From Dehalococcoidia bacterium (GTDB lineage Bacteria; Chloroflexota; Dehalococcoidia; GIF9; AB-539-J10), in NCBI GenBank assembly GCA_030612345.1, contig JAUWOB010000068.1:1-5733 (forward strand): DNA of 5,733 bases, written 5' to 3'. The notes beneath the pieces were generated by a model. That model had not been told where the DNA came from, ran no database searches, and saw only the letters and a program-made list of their open reading frames with translations. Below, one piece after another: positions 5,564-5,733 of this stretch (position 1 is the first letter of the stretch; every line of letters begins with the position of its first letter). A program made the translations under genes and the position numbers.

Positions 5564-5733
5564 TGATGGCTTGCTGCCAATTCGCTGAACTGGATCGATG
5601 CCCGGCTCAAGGGCAGGCCTTCATGAAGGATGCCGTAGACAAGGTTGATGACGGGCAATTCGAGCCCCCGGCTCTTGGCTAACCGATGTACCGCCACAGT
5701 GGTGGCTACTCCCTCGGCAACGTGTGGCATAGA
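5560..5733 (-). CDS. gpsA: NAD(P)H-dependent glycerol-3-phosphate dehydrogenase, C-terminal end (5' part outside window)
   Basis: Reduces dihydroxyacetone phosphate to sn-glycerol-3-phosphate for membrane phospholipid synthesis in the cytoplasm. Only the last 57 residues are present. [20 protein letters not shown] followed by [12 protein letters not shown] matches the final helices of GpsA, where the family shows an 'EG..T...V..LA...gvelPI...vy.iL' pattern, then a short tail and TAG at 5562-5560. It is convergent with dnaJ and shares the CTAG tetranucleotide at the stops. The gene is a neighbour only; no functional link to the chaperones is apparent. Confidence 0.85.
   Translation of the reverse strand, partial: SMPHVAEGVATTVAVHRLAKSRGLELPVINLVYGILHEGLPLSRASIQFSELAASHH

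Noticed and set aside
5554..5578. Possible terminator hairpin GGCGGC...GCTGCC after dnaJ
   Set aside because: Stem of only six pairs with a G-U pair, a long loop and no U tract.

Overview
This is a compact bacterial protein-quality-control (heat-shock) locus. From left to right: the 5' two-thirds of a Clp/Hsp100 AAA+ ATPase gene (minus, cut by the left edge), an hspR-type MerR-family repressor (minus), a DnaJ-family co-chaperone with a shortened zinc-binding region (minus), a divergently transcribed small heat-shock protein gene (plus, frameshifted, without a standard start codon), a NUDIX hydrolase of the CoA-pyrophosphatase type (minus), a full-length class A DnaJ (plus), and the 3' end of gpsA (minus, cut by the right edge).

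The minus-strand genes dnaJ-like, hspR and clp form a tight operon. dnaJ and hspR overlap as ATGA, and hspR and clp are 4 nt apart, with the clp ribosome-binding site inside the end of hspR. A perfect consensus sigma70-type promoter (TTGACA, 17 nt, TATAAT) precedes the operon. A second good promoter (TTGACG, 17 nt, TGTAAT) fires the other way into hsp20. An inverted repeat lies at the predicted hsp20 transcription start and is a candidate repressor site. Strong housekeeping promoters held down by a repressor are the usual logic of HspR regulons. The likely circuit is that HspR, made from the operon, represses its own operon and perhaps hsp20. The products form a chaperone network: Hsp20 holds unfolded protein, J-proteins deliver it to DnaK (not in this window), and the Clp ATPase disaggregates or unfolds it.

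The organism is a bacterium of moderate GC. HspR with a dnaJ-hspR-clp operon is known from Actinobacteria, Deinococcus-Thermus, Chloroflexota and a few other lineages. The ClpB/ClpC-intermediate ATPase and the lack of high-GC codon bias make an uncultivated Chloroflexota (Dehalococcoidia-like) a reasonable but unproven guess. Both convergent gene pairs end with no gap, so the genome is streamlined here.

The points most worth a second look are the doubly damaged or recoded hsp20 (ACG at the start position and an extra G in a G7 run), the J-protein that keeps only two of four CxxCxGxG repeats, the ClpC-like short middle domain in an ATPase sitting in an HspR operon, the divergent promoter region with its repeated motif, and the -10 boxes placed almost on the start codons of the NUDIX and second dnaJ genes. 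I see no CRISPR array, mobile element, RNA gene or clearly novel system.
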